A program made the position numbers and the translations under genes. Positions 22,678 to 31,299 of a stretch of 64,000 bases of DNA are shown here, piece after piece (the stretch's first letter is position 1; each line of letters starts with the position of its first letter). The notes beneath the pieces are model-generated. The model ran no database searches and was not told where the DNA came from. It saw only the letters and a program-made list of their open reading frames with translations. The DNA is from Cronobacter universalis NCTC 9529 (GTDB taxonomy: Bacteria > Pseudomonadota > Gammaproteobacteria > Enterobacterales > Enterobacteriaceae), in NCBI RefSeq assembly GCF_001277175.1, contig NZ_CP012257.1:620001-684000 (forward strand), read 5' to 3'.

Positions 22678-23106
22678 TCAGGCAATGATGTTCAGAGTGA
22701 CGTCGATGTTGCCGCGGGTCGCGTTAGAGTACGGGCAGACAATATGCGCCGCATCGACCAGTTTCTGCGCCTCTGCCGCGTCCATCCCCGGCAGGTGGAT
22801 ATTCAGTTTCGCTTCGATGCCAAAACCGGTCGGCAGCGGACCGATCCCGACTTCGCCTTCGATAAACGCGTCTTTCGGCATCGCGATTTTGTCGCGGGCG
22901 GAGACAAATTTCATCGCGCCCAGGAAGCAGGCGGAGTAGCCTGCGGCAAACAGCTGTTCCGGGTTGGTGACGTCGCCGCCCATGCCGCCCATCTCTTTCG
23001 GTACGCCCAGCTTCACATCCAGCACGCCGTCAGACGAGGTGGCGCGACCGTCGCGGCCTCCGGTAGCTTTTGCTTTGGCGCGGTAGATGACGTTTTCTAA
23101 AGACAT
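22678..23106 (-). CDS. ohr: Organic hydroperoxide reductase, Ohr/OsmC family
   Basis: 142 residues. The two redox Cys of Ohr are present at 60 (GYSACF) and 124 ([11 protein letters not shown]). The glycine-rich loop [19 protein letters not shown] is the family signature, and the length is typical. It reduces organic hydroperoxides using lipoylated reductants. It is preceded by AAGGAA and by an operator-like motif shared with the upstream MarR-type gene. This pair is inserted between dnaT and yjjB relative to E. coli. Confidence 0.93.
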   Translation of the reverse strand: MSLENVIYRAKAKATGGRDGRATSSDGVLDVKLGVPKEMGGMGGDVTNPEQLFAAGYSACFLGAMKFVSARDKIAMPKDAFIEGEVGIGPLPTGFGIEAKLNIHLPGMDAAEAQKLVDAAHIVCPYSNATRGNIDVTLNIIA

Positions 23107-23134
23107 GCAATATTCCTTATTTAAGTTTTAGGCT

Positions 23135-23155
23135 ATTTAATCGCGTGCTACTTAT
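23135..23155 (-). promoter_or_regulatory. Operator-like motif upstream of ohr (probable OhrR site)
   Basis: Read on the minus strand it begins ATAAGTAG, then CACGCGATT and AAAT. It matches the motif before the MarR-type gene at 18 of 21 positions, in opposite orientation. Its position 29 bases before the ohr start fits repressor binding over the promoter. Confidence 0.65.
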
Positions 23156-23186
23156 CTGTTGCTCTCACGCCATCCGCAGATGGCGC

Positions 23187-23642
23187 TTACTGCTGATTCA
23201 GATTGTGGCGTAATGCTTCAAGCTGATCTTTCAGATCCAGCAAGGTGTCTTTATCGCAGGCGGTGGCGCAGAGCACCGAGCCCGGTATGTTATGAGCGGC
23301 GGCCTTTAACTGCCGGCCTGCGTCGGTGAGCGTGACGATCACTTGTCGCTCATCCTGGCGCGAGCGCTGACGCATCAGAAGTCCTGCCGTTTCCATCCGC
23401 TTTAACAGCGGCGTCAGCGTGGCGGAGTCCAGATAGAGCCGCTCGCCAATCTCAGAAACCGTGACGTCGTCCTGCTCCCACAGCACCAGCATCACCAGAT
23501 ATTGCGGGTACGTCAGCCCGAGCGGCGTCAGCAACTGGCGATAAATTTTATGCAGCGCCAGGTTTGTCGAGTAGAGCGCGAAGCAGAGCTGGTTGTCTAA
23601 ATCCAGCGAGAGCGCTTTGCTTGTTTGTTGTGTCGTCTTCAT
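23187..23642 (-). CDS. ohrR: MarR-family organic-peroxide sensor (OhrR)
   Basis: 151 residues from the ATG at 23642 (MKTTQQTSK); an in-frame upstream extension is rejected because it covers the promoter and operator. It has a winged-helix MarR fold with the OhrR hallmark [14 protein letters not shown], in which Cys20 is the peroxide-sensing residue. C-terminal Cys in [11 protein letters not shown] could form the resolving disulfide of a 2-Cys OhrR. The neighbour ohr is the classic target. Peroxide oxidation should release it from the two shared motifs. Confidence 0.88.
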   Translation of the reverse strand: MKTTQQTSKALSLDLDNQLCFALYSTNLALHKIYRQLLTPLGLTYPQYLVMLVLWEQDDVTVSEIGERLYLDSATLTPLLKRMETAGLLMRQRSRQDERQVIVTLTDAGRQLKAAAHNIPGSVLCATACDKDTLLDLKDQLEALRHNLNQQ

Positions 23643-23651
23643 GCTTTCAAT

Positions 23652-23672
23652 ATAAGTAGTGCGCGATTTAAT
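23652..23672 (+). promoter_or_regulatory. Operator-like motif upstream of the MarR/OhrR gene
   Basis: ATAAGTAGTGCGCGATTT-AAT lies 10 bases upstream of the regulator's start and is the second copy of the motif in front of ohr (18 of 21 identical). This suggests autorepression. Confidence 0.65.
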
Positions 23673-23707
23673 TGCAAGTGAGGTTTTGCCTGTTGCTGTA
23701 ATAGCCT

Positions 23708-24181
23708 CTATACCCGCGGGCGTTTTCGATAGAGCCACAGGCCGGGCAGCGAAAGCCCAATAGAGAGCGCGCCGACAGTGGACGCCGCTTTAAGAAAGTT
23801 GGTCACCAGCGAGATCATTAATGCGTCGGTGTAACCAAAGTGGCTGATTTTCACGGCGGCGATCATCGCTGAATAGGCCGAAATGCCGGGAAACATCGGG
23901 ATGACCGCCGCAACGGTAAACACTTTCGGGTGCGCCAGATACCAGCGCGACCACTGGATGCCGATGCAGCCGACCAGCATCGCCGAGAGAAACGTCCCCC
24001 ATTCGATATTCAGCCCCATTATTATCATGACGGTGCGCGAGCCGTGACCGACGGCGCCCAGCAGCGCGCACCAGGGCAGGGCGCGGCGCGGCACGTTAAA
24101 CACCATCGCAAAGCCCGCCGCCGGAATGGCGGAGAGCAGCATATCTTCCAGCATCAGCGTAATAATACGAATTACATCCAT
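23708..24181 (-). CDS. yjjB: Membrane protein YjjB (ThrE-like transporter small subunit)
   Basis: 157 residues when started at 24181 ([11 protein letters not shown]), the E. coli length; the start overlaps the yjjP stop by 10 bases. About four to five helices. The segments [26 protein letters not shown] and MFPGISAY match E. coli YjjB closely. YjjB and YjjP together correspond to the two halves of ThrE-type exporters; in E. coli the pair was reported to export succinate. Confidence 0.92.
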   Translation of the reverse strand: MDVIRIITLMLEDMLLSAIPAAGFAMVFNVPRRALPWCALLGAVGHGSRTVMIIMGLNIEWGTFLSAMLVGCIGIQWSRWYLAHPKVFTVAAVIPMFPGISAYSAMIAAVKISHFGYTDALMISLVTNFLKAASTVGALSIGLSLPGLWLYRKRPRV

Positions 24182-24948
24182 CCCCGAAGCCCCCATAACG
24201 CCATCGCCATAATCACCCCAATGCAGGTGGCGAGCGTCAGCAGGCTCGCCATCGCCCAGCGGGCGAGACCGGTATTCACATGACCTTTAAACATATCCGC
24301 CACCGCGTTGATGAGGGGAAACCCCGGCACCAGCAGCAGGACGCTGGCGGCCATCGCCACGGCGGAGGTGCCGGCAAACGGCGGCAGCGCGAGCAGCAGA
24401 CCAGAGACGGTCGTCGCCACAAAAGCCGTCAGGCAGAAGTTGATTTGCGGATGGAGGTGGCGCTGCGTCAGCGTCTGACGCACATACATCGCCAGGGTGC
24501 TGGCGATAAATGTCACCAGCGCGCCGTCCCAGCCGCCTTTATTCATTTTGCAAAAGCACGCGCAGGAGAGGCCCACCATCAGCACCACCTGCCAGCGCGG
24601 GTAACGCAGCGGTTTTAGCTGCGAAAAGCGTTTCTCAACGTCGTGCCGGTCCAGCAGTTTATGTTCAGCCATGATGACGATGTGCTGTACTTCGGTCACC
24701 ATGTGCATGTTGATGCCGCGATCGACGTTTTTTCGCGTCGTCGTCAGGCAGTGATGATCTTTTATTGTGGTCAGCACAATCGCGTTGGCGGAAATCGAGC
24801 TCTCCACGCTGTCCATGCCCAGCGCGAGGCCGAGACGCGTGGTCAGTTCATCAATCAGCGCGCTCTCCGCGCCGTGCTGTAATAAGTAAAGTCCGCACTG
24901 AATACACAAACGGGTGACGTCCCGCTGCGCTAAAGCATCCGCTTCCAT
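24172..24948 (-). CDS. yjjP: Membrane protein YjjP (ThrE-like transporter large subunit)
   Basis: 258 residues. A soluble N-terminal half ([17 protein letters not shown]) is followed by about five membrane helices containing the family motif [17 protein letters not shown]. It begins behind CCAGGA. It overlaps yjjB and forms the transporter with it. Confidence 0.92.
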   Translation of the reverse strand: MEADALAQRDVTRLCIQCGLYLLQHGAESALIDELTTRLGLALGMDSVESSISANAIVLTTIKDHHCLTTTRKNVDRGINMHMVTEVQHIVIMAEHKLLDRHDVEKRFSQLKPLRYPRWQVVLMVGLSCACFCKMNKGGWDGALVTFIASTLAMYVRQTLTQRHLHPQINFCLTAFVATTVSGLLLALPPFAGTSAVAMAASVLLLVPGFPLINAVADMFKGHVNTGLARWAMASLLTLATCIGVIMAMALWGLRGWM

Positions 24949-25474
24949 ATTCGGTCCTGGTGAGAAAAGGCGCCGGCGCGCCAGGAGTGTCCATTATTAA
25001 CATGTGCCGCGAGGCGCAGCCGTGGAGGCAGATCAAGCTTGCTGCATTTTGCTGCGGGTTATGGGCGCGCATGGCGTGGACGGGGCGCTGTCACGATGCT
25101 TTAAAAGAGGGACGCGGTCAGTATTCATTATTAATAGTAATAATTAATCGCGTATAGACAACATGGCGGAATTAAATTAACAGGTAATGTTGTGGTGTCT
25201 ATAAATAGACATTTTTTATCTTTTTACTATGAGAATATCCTTTAATTAATGGTGGCGTATTTTTCGCCTTTTTTATCGTTGACAGTAAAATAAAGGGTTC
25301 ATAGAATGCCAGCGTTTACCCGGACGAGAAATTCTTTTTGTCCATTTATATACATTATCTGCTTACGCCTCTGCGCGGTTTTTATCTTTATTTAGATGTT
25401 GAGGTTTATTTTTACATTATCTCACTGATTAGCTTTAAAATAGGTTTGGCCGGAAGGATATAACCGGAGGAAAT
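24949..25474. other. AT-rich intergenic region upstream of yjjQ
   Basis: 526 bases. From about 25120 to 25440 it is strongly A/T-rich, in contrast with both flanks. In E. coli yjjQ-bglJ is silenced by H-NS, and this composition fits the same control. No gene can be supported. Confidence 0.5.
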
Positions 25475-26206
25475 ATGTTACCAGGACGTTGCAAACAAGG
25501 CATTATTATTAGCCAAATCCCCGTCGTGCATACCGGGTTGGGGGCGATTATGAACCGCCATTTTCCGGAAACTGAACTTTATCACTATAACAGCAGCGCG
25601 GAGATAACGCTGCCGTTACTCAACCCGGTCGATATGGTGCTGGCCGAATTGCCCTGTACGCCGGAGGACGCCCGCCGCGAATGCGAGGCCTACTATTCGC
25701 TGGTGGCGCAGGCGCCTGGCGTGCACTGGATTTTCCTCGTGCCTGCCGTCTCGTTCAGCCTGGCGGTACAACTGCTGATGCGCCCGGAGACCACGCTGCT
25801 TTCCACGGCAGAACCGGTGGAAGGCGTCGTCAACGCGGTGCGGCTCGGGCGCGAAAAAGCCGAACGGGTAAGCCAGATGTTAGTGACGCCGCGTCAGGCG
25901 CAGGAAAAAGAGCCCGCGACGACCGTTATGCTCACGTCGTCGGAAAAGCAAGTATTACGGCTGCTCGGTAAAGGCTGGGGAATTAATCAAATCGCCCAGA
26001 TGCTGAAAAAAAGCAATAAAACCATCAGCGCGCAGAAAAACAGCGCCATGCGGCGCTTATCATTGCGTGGTAATGCAGAAATGTATGCATGGATTAGCAG
26101 CTTGCAGGGTTTAAAGGAATTAAATTTGCTTTCATTACATAAGGAACAGGCTGAATGGAACACGGAGTCGAAAAACGAAGCATTGCGCTCATTGAAAAAT
26201 GCGTAA
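25475..26206 (+). CDS. yjjQ: LuxR/FixJ-type transcription regulator YjjQ
   Basis: 243 residues, strong GGAGGA ribosome site. A diverged receiver-like N-terminal domain without the phospho-acceptor pattern is followed by a C-terminal LuxR helix-turn-helix (LTSSEKQVLRLLGKGWGINQ, KKSNKTISAQK). Colinear with E. coli YjjQ, which represses motility and capsule genes. It overlaps bglJ by 52 bases, so the two are co-expressed. Confidence 0.93.
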   Translation: MLPGRCKQGIIISQIPVVHTGLGAIMNRHFPETELYHYNSSAEITLPLLNPVDMVLAELPCTPEDARRECEAYYSLVAQAPGVHWIFLVPAVSFSLAVQLLMRPETTLLSTAEPVEGVVNAVRLGREKAERVSQMLVTPRQAQEKEPATTVMLTSSEKQVLRLLGKGWGINQIAQMLKKSNKTISAQKNSAMRRLSLRGNAEMYAWISSLQGLKELNLLSLHKEQAEWNTESKNEALRSLKNA

Positions 26207-26841
26207 TGAGCGGCGAAGGAATACGATCGCTGTTGCAGGTAAATAATTCGACGTCATGCCGCCTGGAAATATTTGCCGATCATCATGCCTTTATTCAGGC
26301 GCTGACGCACCGCCACTTTTCCGCCGTGATATTTTCGCTTGAAGGCACGCGTGAGCATCGACGTGACTGTCTGCAGTTCGTCAGTGAAATGGCGAAAGCC
26401 TGGCCGCGCATGAAACGTATTGTGATGGTGAATAACGTCAATGAGGCGAAACTGATAAGCCAGCTTTCTCCGACGCCGCTACAGGGGATTATTGATAAAT
26501 CGGAGACGCTGTCGCGCTTCACCGATGAACTGATGTCGGCGATGAGCGATTCGGCCAGGGCGAGCGAGTCGCCCCATAAGATTTGGTACGCCAGCCAGGG
26601 ATCGCGGCTGTTGAGCCCGACTGAGCGGATTATCCTGCGATACCTGACGGACGGTTATTCGGTGTCGCAGATTGCCTGCCGTCTGGAGCGCAATATCAAA
26701 ACCATTCGCGCGCATAAGTTTAACGCGATGCTGAAGCTCGGGGTGCATACCGACGCCGGCTTGCTGAATGCGGCGGATATTCTTTTGCACCGCCGCAGGC
26801 TTATTTTAAGCCTGCGGCGGGCGCGTCATCGCACATACTGA
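26155..26841 (+). CDS. bglJ: LuxR-type activator BglJ (RcsB partner)
   Basis: 228 residues. It begins MEHGVEKRSIALIEKCVMS like E. coli BglJ. A non-phosphorylatable receiver-like domain precedes the LuxR DNA-binding domain (LSPTERIILRYLTDGYSVSQ, RNIKTIRAHKFNAM). In E. coli BglJ pairs with RcsB to activate bgl and other loci. The C-terminal ~15 codons fall in a perfect 14-bp inverted repeat, so the tail (HRRRLILSLRRARHRTY) differs from E. coli. Confidence 0.92.
   Translation: MEHGVEKRSIALIEKCVMSGEGIRSLLQVNNSTSCRLEIFADHHAFIQALTHRHFSAVIFSLEGTREHRRDCLQFVSEMAKAWPRMKRIVMVNNVNEAKLISQLSPTPLQGIIDKSETLSRFTDELMSAMSDSARASESPHKIWYASQGSRLLSPTERIILRYLTDGYSVSQIACRLERNIKTIRAHKFNAMLKLGVHTDAGLLNAADILLHRRRLILSLRRARHRTY
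26790..26820. repeat. Perfect 14-bp inverted repeat inside the 3' end of bglJ
   Basis: Left arm CCGCCGCAGGCTTA (26790-26803), loop TTT, right arm TAAGCCTGCGGCGG (26807-26820). The arms are perfectly complementary. It may be a transcription terminator or a REP-like palindrome absorbed into coding sequence; there is no T-run after it on the plus strand. Confidence 0.8.
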
Positions 26842-26873
26842 GCTGACGGCGCGGCAGGCGTTATGCGCCTCAC

Positions 26874-27332
26874 TTACAGACACACGTCCACCCACTGCGC
26901 CTGGGTCAGCTCCGCCAGGCGAGTCGGGGAAATACGCACGGCGCTGTGAATAGCGCCCGCTGCGGGCAGCACTTCGTCATACTGGCGCAGTGAAACGTCG
27001 CAGTAGACCGCCAGCGCATTTTCCAGCCCGAACGGACAGACGCCGCCCACCGGGTGACCGGTCCAGGTAACCACTTCGTCGCAGCTGAGCATTCGCGCTT
27101 TTGCGCCGAACGTGGTTTTCAGCTTTTTGTTATCCAGCCGCGCGTCGCCTTTAGCGACGACCAGAATCACTTCATCTTTCACTTTCAGCGAGAGCGTTTT
27201 CGCTATCTGGCCGGGTTCCACCTGATGGGCGGCGGCAGCCAGCGCGACGGTAGCGGTGCTCTGGTTAAGTTCGATGATTTCAATATCGGGGGCGTTTTCG
27301 ACAAAAAATTGCCGCACGGATTCCAGACTCAT
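26874..27332 (-). CDS. YbaK/ProX-family aminoacyl-tRNA deacylase
   Basis: 152 residues. It has the YbaK/EbsC fold signature: VEPGQIAKTLSLKVKDEVILVV, the Lys-rich DNKKLKTTFGAKARML segment and the loop GHPVGGVCPFGL. Such free-standing domains hydrolyse mischarged tRNA (for example Ala or Cys on tRNA-Pro). The exact substrate cannot be read from the sequence, and it is not the same subfamily as E. coli YbaK or YeaK. It lies between bglJ and an orphan PTS gene with no clear functional link. Confidence 0.85.
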   Translation of the reverse strand: MSLESVRQFFVENAPDIEIIELNQSTATVALAAAAHQVEPGQIAKTLSLKVKDEVILVVAKGDARLDNKKLKTTFGAKARMLSCDEVVTWTGHPVGGVCPFGLENALAVYCDVSLRQYDEVLPAAGAIHSAVRISPTRLAELTQAQWVDVCL

Positions 27333-27451
27333 TTATTTCTCCTGAAAAAAGCTGTCCTAATCTGGCATACCGCACCAGGTTTTGTAAATTATCGGAAAAG
27401 CGCTTTCCCGCGACTATCCGGTGTTTTCTGGATCTCCTTCACAATCAAAGA

Positions 27452-27472
27452 AACCGGTTACTGTAACCGGTT
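27452..27472. promoter_or_regulatory. Tandem AACCGGTT operators upstream of the orphan PTS IIC gene
   Basis: Two perfect AACCGGTT palindromes (27452-27459 and 27465-27472) are 13 bases apart centre to centre. The same octamer is the core of the probable AscG operator before ascF. This suggests that AscG or a close LacI/GalR-type protein controls the downstream permease. The surrounding GTTAC/GTAACC sequence extends the symmetry. Confidence 0.6.
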
Positions 27473-27541
27473 GCAGAGCGACCAGAGCGGATTAATACTG
27501 GTTAAGTAACCTCCCTCTGTAACCAATAATAAGAGCCGTCT

Positions 27542-27673
27542 ATGAAAACTTTCTTTCTCAGTTACGCCGCTGGCAAGGCAGTACACCACCGTTGCAGCCC
27601 GGAAGATTTCACTGCGCAGGAAGCAGAGCGACATACCCGGTTACGGTTTTCAGTTCAATGGATTATGGGATGA
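27542..27673 (+). CDS. Possible 43-residue ORF, function unknown
   Basis: ATG to TGA open frame beginning MKTFFLSYAAGKAVHH and ending VQWIMG, with a weak AAGAG ribosome site 6 bases upstream. It lies between the tandem operators and the PTS permease start, so it could be a leader peptide or a small protein of that transcript. I do not recognise it, and it could be chance. Confidence 0.3.
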   Translation: MKTFFLSYAAGKAVHHRCSPEDFTAQEAERHTRLRFSVQWIMG

Positions 27674-27727
27674 TGCGCGTCGGCTTTTCGCCGCGTATTC
27701 ACGTTGATTGCCTGACAGGAGACCGCC

Positions 27728-29074
27728 ATGTCTGCCAACCATGCTGCCTTTGATGTGATATTTCGCTTTGTTGAAAACTATGTCAGCCCGATAGCTTCCC
27801 GAATTTCCGCGCAGCGCCATGTGATGGCGATTCGCGACGGGTTCATCTCCGCCATGCCGTTTATGATTGTCGGCTCGTTTTTACTGGTGTTCGCCTATCC
27901 GCCGTTTTCACCGGATACCACAATGGGCTTTGCCCGCGCGTGGCTGGATCTGGCGAAGCAGTTTGAAGGGCAGATCCTCACGCCGTTTGATATGACGATG
28001 GGGATCATGTCGATTTATATCTGTGCCGCCATCGCCTATAACCTCGGCAAACACTACGTGAAGTCGCATCAGCTGGACCCCTTCATGTGCGCCATGCTGT
28101 CGCTGATGGCCTTTATGCTGGTGGCCGCGCCGAAAACCAAAGGAGCGCTGCCGGTGGACAGCCTCGGCGGAACGGGGATTTTCACCGCGATTCTGGTGGC
28201 GATTTACTGCGTGGAGATGATGCGTTTTCTGAAGGCGCATAACATTGGCATACGCCTGCCGGATCAGGTGCCGCCGATGATTAAAAACTCCTTCGATCTG
28301 CTGATCCCGGTCCTGGTGGTGGTGCTGACGCTCTACCCGCTGAGCCTGCTAATTCAGTCACAGTTCGATCTGTTGATCCCGCAGGCGATCATGGCCATCT
28401 TTAAGCCGCTGGTCTCGGCGGCGGATTCGCTGCCCGCTATTCTGCTGGCCGTGCTGATTGGGCATCTGCTGTGGTTTGCGGGTATTCACGGCGCGGCGAT
28501 TGTCTCCGGCATGCTGCAGATGTTCTGGCTGACCAACCTCGGGCTTAATCAGACGGCGCTCGCGCAGAGCGCGCCGCTGCCGCACATCTTTATGGAGGCG
28601 TTCTGGACGTTCTTCATTGTGATCGGCGGCTCCGGGGCGACGATGGGGCTGGTGTTCTGCTATCTGCGCAGCCGCTCCGCGCATCTGCGATCGATAGGAC
28701 GTCTGAGCGTCGTACCCAGCATTTTCAACATCAATGAGCCGGTGATTTTCGGCACCCCCATCGTCATGAACCCGGTGTTCTTTATTCCTTTCCTGCTGGC
28801 CCCGATGCTGAACGCGGTGCTGGCCTGGGCGGCGATGAAGTTTGATTTAATCGGAAGAGTGATTTCTGTGGTGCCGTGGACCGCGCCTGCGCCGATTGGC
28901 GCCGCCTGGGCGCTGGGCTGGGATTTCCGCGCCGCGCTGCTGGTGATTGTGCTCGCGGTGGTATCGGCCATCATCTACTTCCCGTTCTTTAAAGTCTACG
29001 AGAAGCAGTTACTGGCGCAGGAAGCGGAAGAAGCGCTGAAAGAGGCGCAGGGGGCAGGCGAACAGGCGGCCTGA
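27728..29074 (+). CDS. Orphan PTS EIIC, lactose/cellobiose family
   Basis: 448 residues, about ten membrane segments. Family motifs of CelB/ChbC-type IIC are visible: RDGFISAMPFMIVGSFLL near the N terminus, GIHGAAIVSG in the middle and FNINEPVIFGTPIV at the substrate loop. No IIA or IIB domain is fused, and no separate IIA/IIB or phospho-glycosidase gene lies next to it, so it must borrow those from elsewhere. The tandem AACCGGTT sites upstream suggest regulation together with the asc operon. Substrate is probably a beta-diglucoside (inference). Confidence 0.88.
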   Translation: MSANHAAFDVIFRFVENYVSPIASRISAQRHVMAIRDGFISAMPFMIVGSFLLVFAYPPFSPDTTMGFARAWLDLAKQFEGQILTPFDMTMGIMSIYICAAIAYNLGKHYVKSHQLDPFMCAMLSLMAFMLVAAPKTKGALPVDSLGGTGIFTAILVAIYCVEMMRFLKAHNIGIRLPDQVPPMIKNSFDLLIPVLVVVLTLYPLSLLIQSQFDLLIPQAIMAIFKPLVSAADSLPAILLAVLIGHLLWFAGIHGAAIVSGMLQMFWLTNLGLNQTALAQSAPLPHIFMEAFWTFFIVIGGSGATMGLVFCYLRSRSAHLRSIGRLSVVPSIFNINEPVIFGTPIVMNPVFFIPFLLAPMLNAVLAWAAMKFDLIGRVISVVPWTAPAPIGAAWALGWDFRAALLVIVLAVVSAIIYFPFFKVYEKQLLAQEAEEALKEAQGAGEQAA

Positions 29075-29080
29075 TGACAC

Positions 29081-29100
29081 ACGGCGGGGAGACCCGCCGT
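29081..29100. terminator. Bidirectional terminator candidate between PTS IIC gene and fhuF
   Basis: Perfect 8-bp stem ACGGCGGG/CCCGCCGT with loop GAGA sits between two convergent stops. The T-rich tail on the plus strand is short. Confidence 0.6.
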
Positions 29101-29103
29101 TAA

Positions 29104-29892
29104 TTATTTGAGTGTGCAGTCGCCGCACTGCTGCACGTCAGGCAGCTTATAGCGCTGGCAGCAGGTGCGGCGCACCAGTAGCCCTTCACGCATCACTACA
29201 GTGCGAAACAGCGGATTTGGCTGACCATTCAGCAATGTTTTTTCGAAAAAGCAGCTCTGGCGCAGCGCGTCGACGGTCTCGTCGCCGAGCCACTCGCGCC
29301 ATTCGCCAAAACACCAGTTAATAAGATAACCGGTGTTGCTCCAGATAAGCTTGCCATTAATATCGCCAGAGGCTTCCAGCGCCTCAACGACCGGCGTCAT
29401 GACCTCCACCAGCAGCTTCTCCAGCCGCTCGCGCGCGGGAAGCGTCGTGGCGTGCGCATCTTCTTCAACCGTCAGGTAAAAGCAGGTCGCGCGGCCCGTT
29501 TCGTGAAACTCGACCGCGAGATTCTCTTCGCTCAGATCCAGCGCTTGCGGCTGCGTCAACAGCGCCAGCATCAGCGGCGGCACCAGCAAGCCGAGATACC
29601 ACTGCGCCCAGAGCGATTTCAGCGGTTTATTTTCGCGTACCGCGCCCGGCTGATTGCGGTAAATATGATCAGAGTAAAGCGCCATTAAGGTGGCGAGCGT
29701 CGCGGGCTGCGTCCACTCGCTGAAGCTCAGCGCCGCAGAAGGAGGCGTTTCGTCCAGCTTCATGATGTCGTGAAAATGCGCGCGGTGCGTCGTAAACGCG
29801 TCGCGCAGGCGCAACGCCAGCGTCGATGGCGGACGATGCAGCGGGGCGCGCCAGAGTAATTCATCAACAGAATGAAGAGAGCGATAAGCCAT
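29104..29892 (-). CDS. fhuF: Siderophore-iron reductase FhuF
   Basis: 262 residues from the ATG at 29892 (MAYRS), the E. coli length; a longer upstream frame is rejected because it runs through the Fur site. The C terminus RTCCQRY...CGDC carries the four Cys of the [2Fe-2S] cluster. The block YSDHIYRNQP...ENKPL.SLWAQWYLGLLVPPLMLALLTQ is nearly identical to E. coli. It reduces ferric hydroxamate siderophores in the cytoplasm. A Fur box lies 27 bases upstream. Confidence 0.95.
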   Translation of the reverse strand: MAYRSLHSVDELLWRAPLHRPPSTLALRLRDAFTTHRAHFHDIMKLDETPPSAALSFSEWTQPATLATLMALYSDHIYRNQPGAVRENKPLKSLWAQWYLGLLVPPLMLALLTQPQALDLSEENLAVEFHETGRATCFYLTVEEDAHATTLPARERLEKLLVEVMTPVVEALEASGDINGKLIWSNTGYLINWCFGEWREWLGDETVDALRQSCFFEKTLLNGQPNPLFRTVVMREGLLVRRTCCQRYKLPDVQQCGDCTLK

Positions 29893-29918
29893 AGCGTCTG
29901 TGAATAGCAAATCTAAAT

Positions 29919-29937
29919 GATAATGATTGCCAATCCT
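29919..29937 (-). promoter_or_regulatory. Fur box upstream of fhuF
   Basis: On the minus strand the half AATCATTATC is perfect and the 19-base window matches the Fur consensus at 13 of 19 positions. It implies iron repression of fhuF. Confidence 0.75.
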
Positions 29938-29995
29938 AACTATAGGCTGAAACGAGTGCAAGTTATTTGACCGCAAACCCGACGCGGCAGCGCCG

Positions 29996-31063
29996 TCAGG
30001 CGGCGCGCCGGGCGTCGTGGTACAGAATATGGTTGCGGCCTTTGTCTTTAGCGGCGTAGAGCGCTTCATCGGCGCGTCGCAGCGCGTCGTCGATATCGCC
30101 GTTTTCCAGCGGCGCAATGCCGATGCTCAGGGTTACGTTCGTCGCCACGCTTTCATTAAAAATATGCGGAATGCGTAAATCGTAAACCCGCTGGCGAATG
30201 CGCTCGGCGGTAAGGCGGGCGCTTTCTTCATCCGCCTGGGTTAAGAGCACCATAAACTCTTCGCCGCCGTAGCGGGTGACGATATCCCGCGAGCGCACGG
30301 CGTCGCGGATCGCCGCCGACACGCGGGTGAGCGCCTGGTCGCCCATCATATGACCATAATGATCGTTATAGGCTTTGAAATGGTCGATATCCATCAGCAG
30401 TACAAACAGCTGGCCGGCGTCCGGCGCCAGATTATCGAAGCGATTCTGAAAGCCGCGGCGGTTACAGAGGCCGGTCAGCGGATCCATCATGCTGAGATCG
30501 TTGAGCGTCGCTTTTTCGTCTGTCAGCTTTTGCATTAATTTCCGGGCGGAAATATCGTTTCGCCTGGCGATAAAGTGCCGGATAACCAGACCCATTAACG
30601 GCAGTATTATCGTATAAGCATAAAGAACAGGATGCCGGGCGTTATCCAGCCACAGGATCGTGGCGGTGACGGGCAGGCAGAACGCAATAGATGGTCCGGG
30701 CATATTAATAAATGACAGCGCGGCGATAAACAACGCGCCGAGCAATGTAATAAGCAGGCAAGTGCCATCATGAAAAACACACCACGGACTTTTCAGCCAG
30801 ATATTGATCGACCATAACGCGCCCGTCAGCAGTGCCGTCAGGTTAATCGCCTTCAGGCTGAAAACACGCGTGCGTACGTGCAGCAACAGGCTGCCGCACA
30901 GGGCGATCAGGCATAACGCTGGCCAGGGAATATGTGGATAGTCATAAAGCGGATCCACGAGATTAAACAGCGCGGAAAAAAGATTAAGAAACAGAAAGAG
31001 TTTCAGTGAGAGCTGATATTTTTCTTCCGTCAGTGCTCGCCAGTTATTTGCAGTCATATCCAT
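29996..31063 (-). CDS. Membrane-bound diguanylate cyclase
   Basis: 355 residues; the start could also be the ATG two codons in (31057). About six membrane helices in residues 20-165 form an integral sensor. A GGDEF domain follows, with active RYGGEEF near residue 260 and an intact inhibitory I-site (RSRD) nine residues before it. It should make cyclic di-GMP with product feedback. The C terminus ends HDARRAA. It lies between fhuF and yjjZ, a position where E. coli has no such gene. Confidence 0.88.
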   Translation of the reverse strand: MDMTANNWRALTEEKYQLSLKLFLFLNLFSALFNLVDPLYDYPHIPWPALCLIALCGSLLLHVRTRVFSLKAINLTALLTGALWSINIWLKSPWCVFHDGTCLLITLLGALFIAALSFINMPGPSIAFCLPVTATILWLDNARHPVLYAYTIILPLMGLVIRHFIARRNDISARKLMQKLTDEKATLNDLSMMDPLTGLCNRRGFQNRFDNLAPDAGQLFVLLMDIDHFKAYNDHYGHMMGDQALTRVSAAIRDAVRSRDIVTRYGGEEFMVLLTQADEESARLTAERIRQRVYDLRIPHIFNESVATNVTLSIGIAPLENGDIDDALRRADEALYAAKDKGRNHILYHDARRAA

Positions 31064-31262
31064 TGGTGACTTATTTAGCGCTATCAGGTTTTTATAAAAG
31101 CCGGATAAAGAATGGGCTTATTGTGCTATGTAACAGGGAGTAAGATTTTTCTTAACCGAGGCGGCTAATTTATCACCTTCATTCCCGTATGTCATTACCT
31201 CTTAACTGAAGTAAAGCCACGCTAAACTCATAATCGCTGACAAATGAGAATTTATATCATAT

Positions 31263-31281
31263 GATATTGTTTATCATTATC
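31263..31281 (+). promoter_or_regulatory. Fur box upstream of yjjZ
   Basis: GATATTGTTTATCATTATC matches the 19-base Fur consensus at 16 of 19 positions. It ends 18 bases before the yjjZ start. Confidence 0.85.
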
Positions 31282-31299
31282 GATACGAGAGGCGAAACG

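Noticed and set aside
29893..30117. N-terminal extension of fhuF
   Set aside because: It would pass through the Fur box and overlap the next gene; the MAYRS start matches E. coli.
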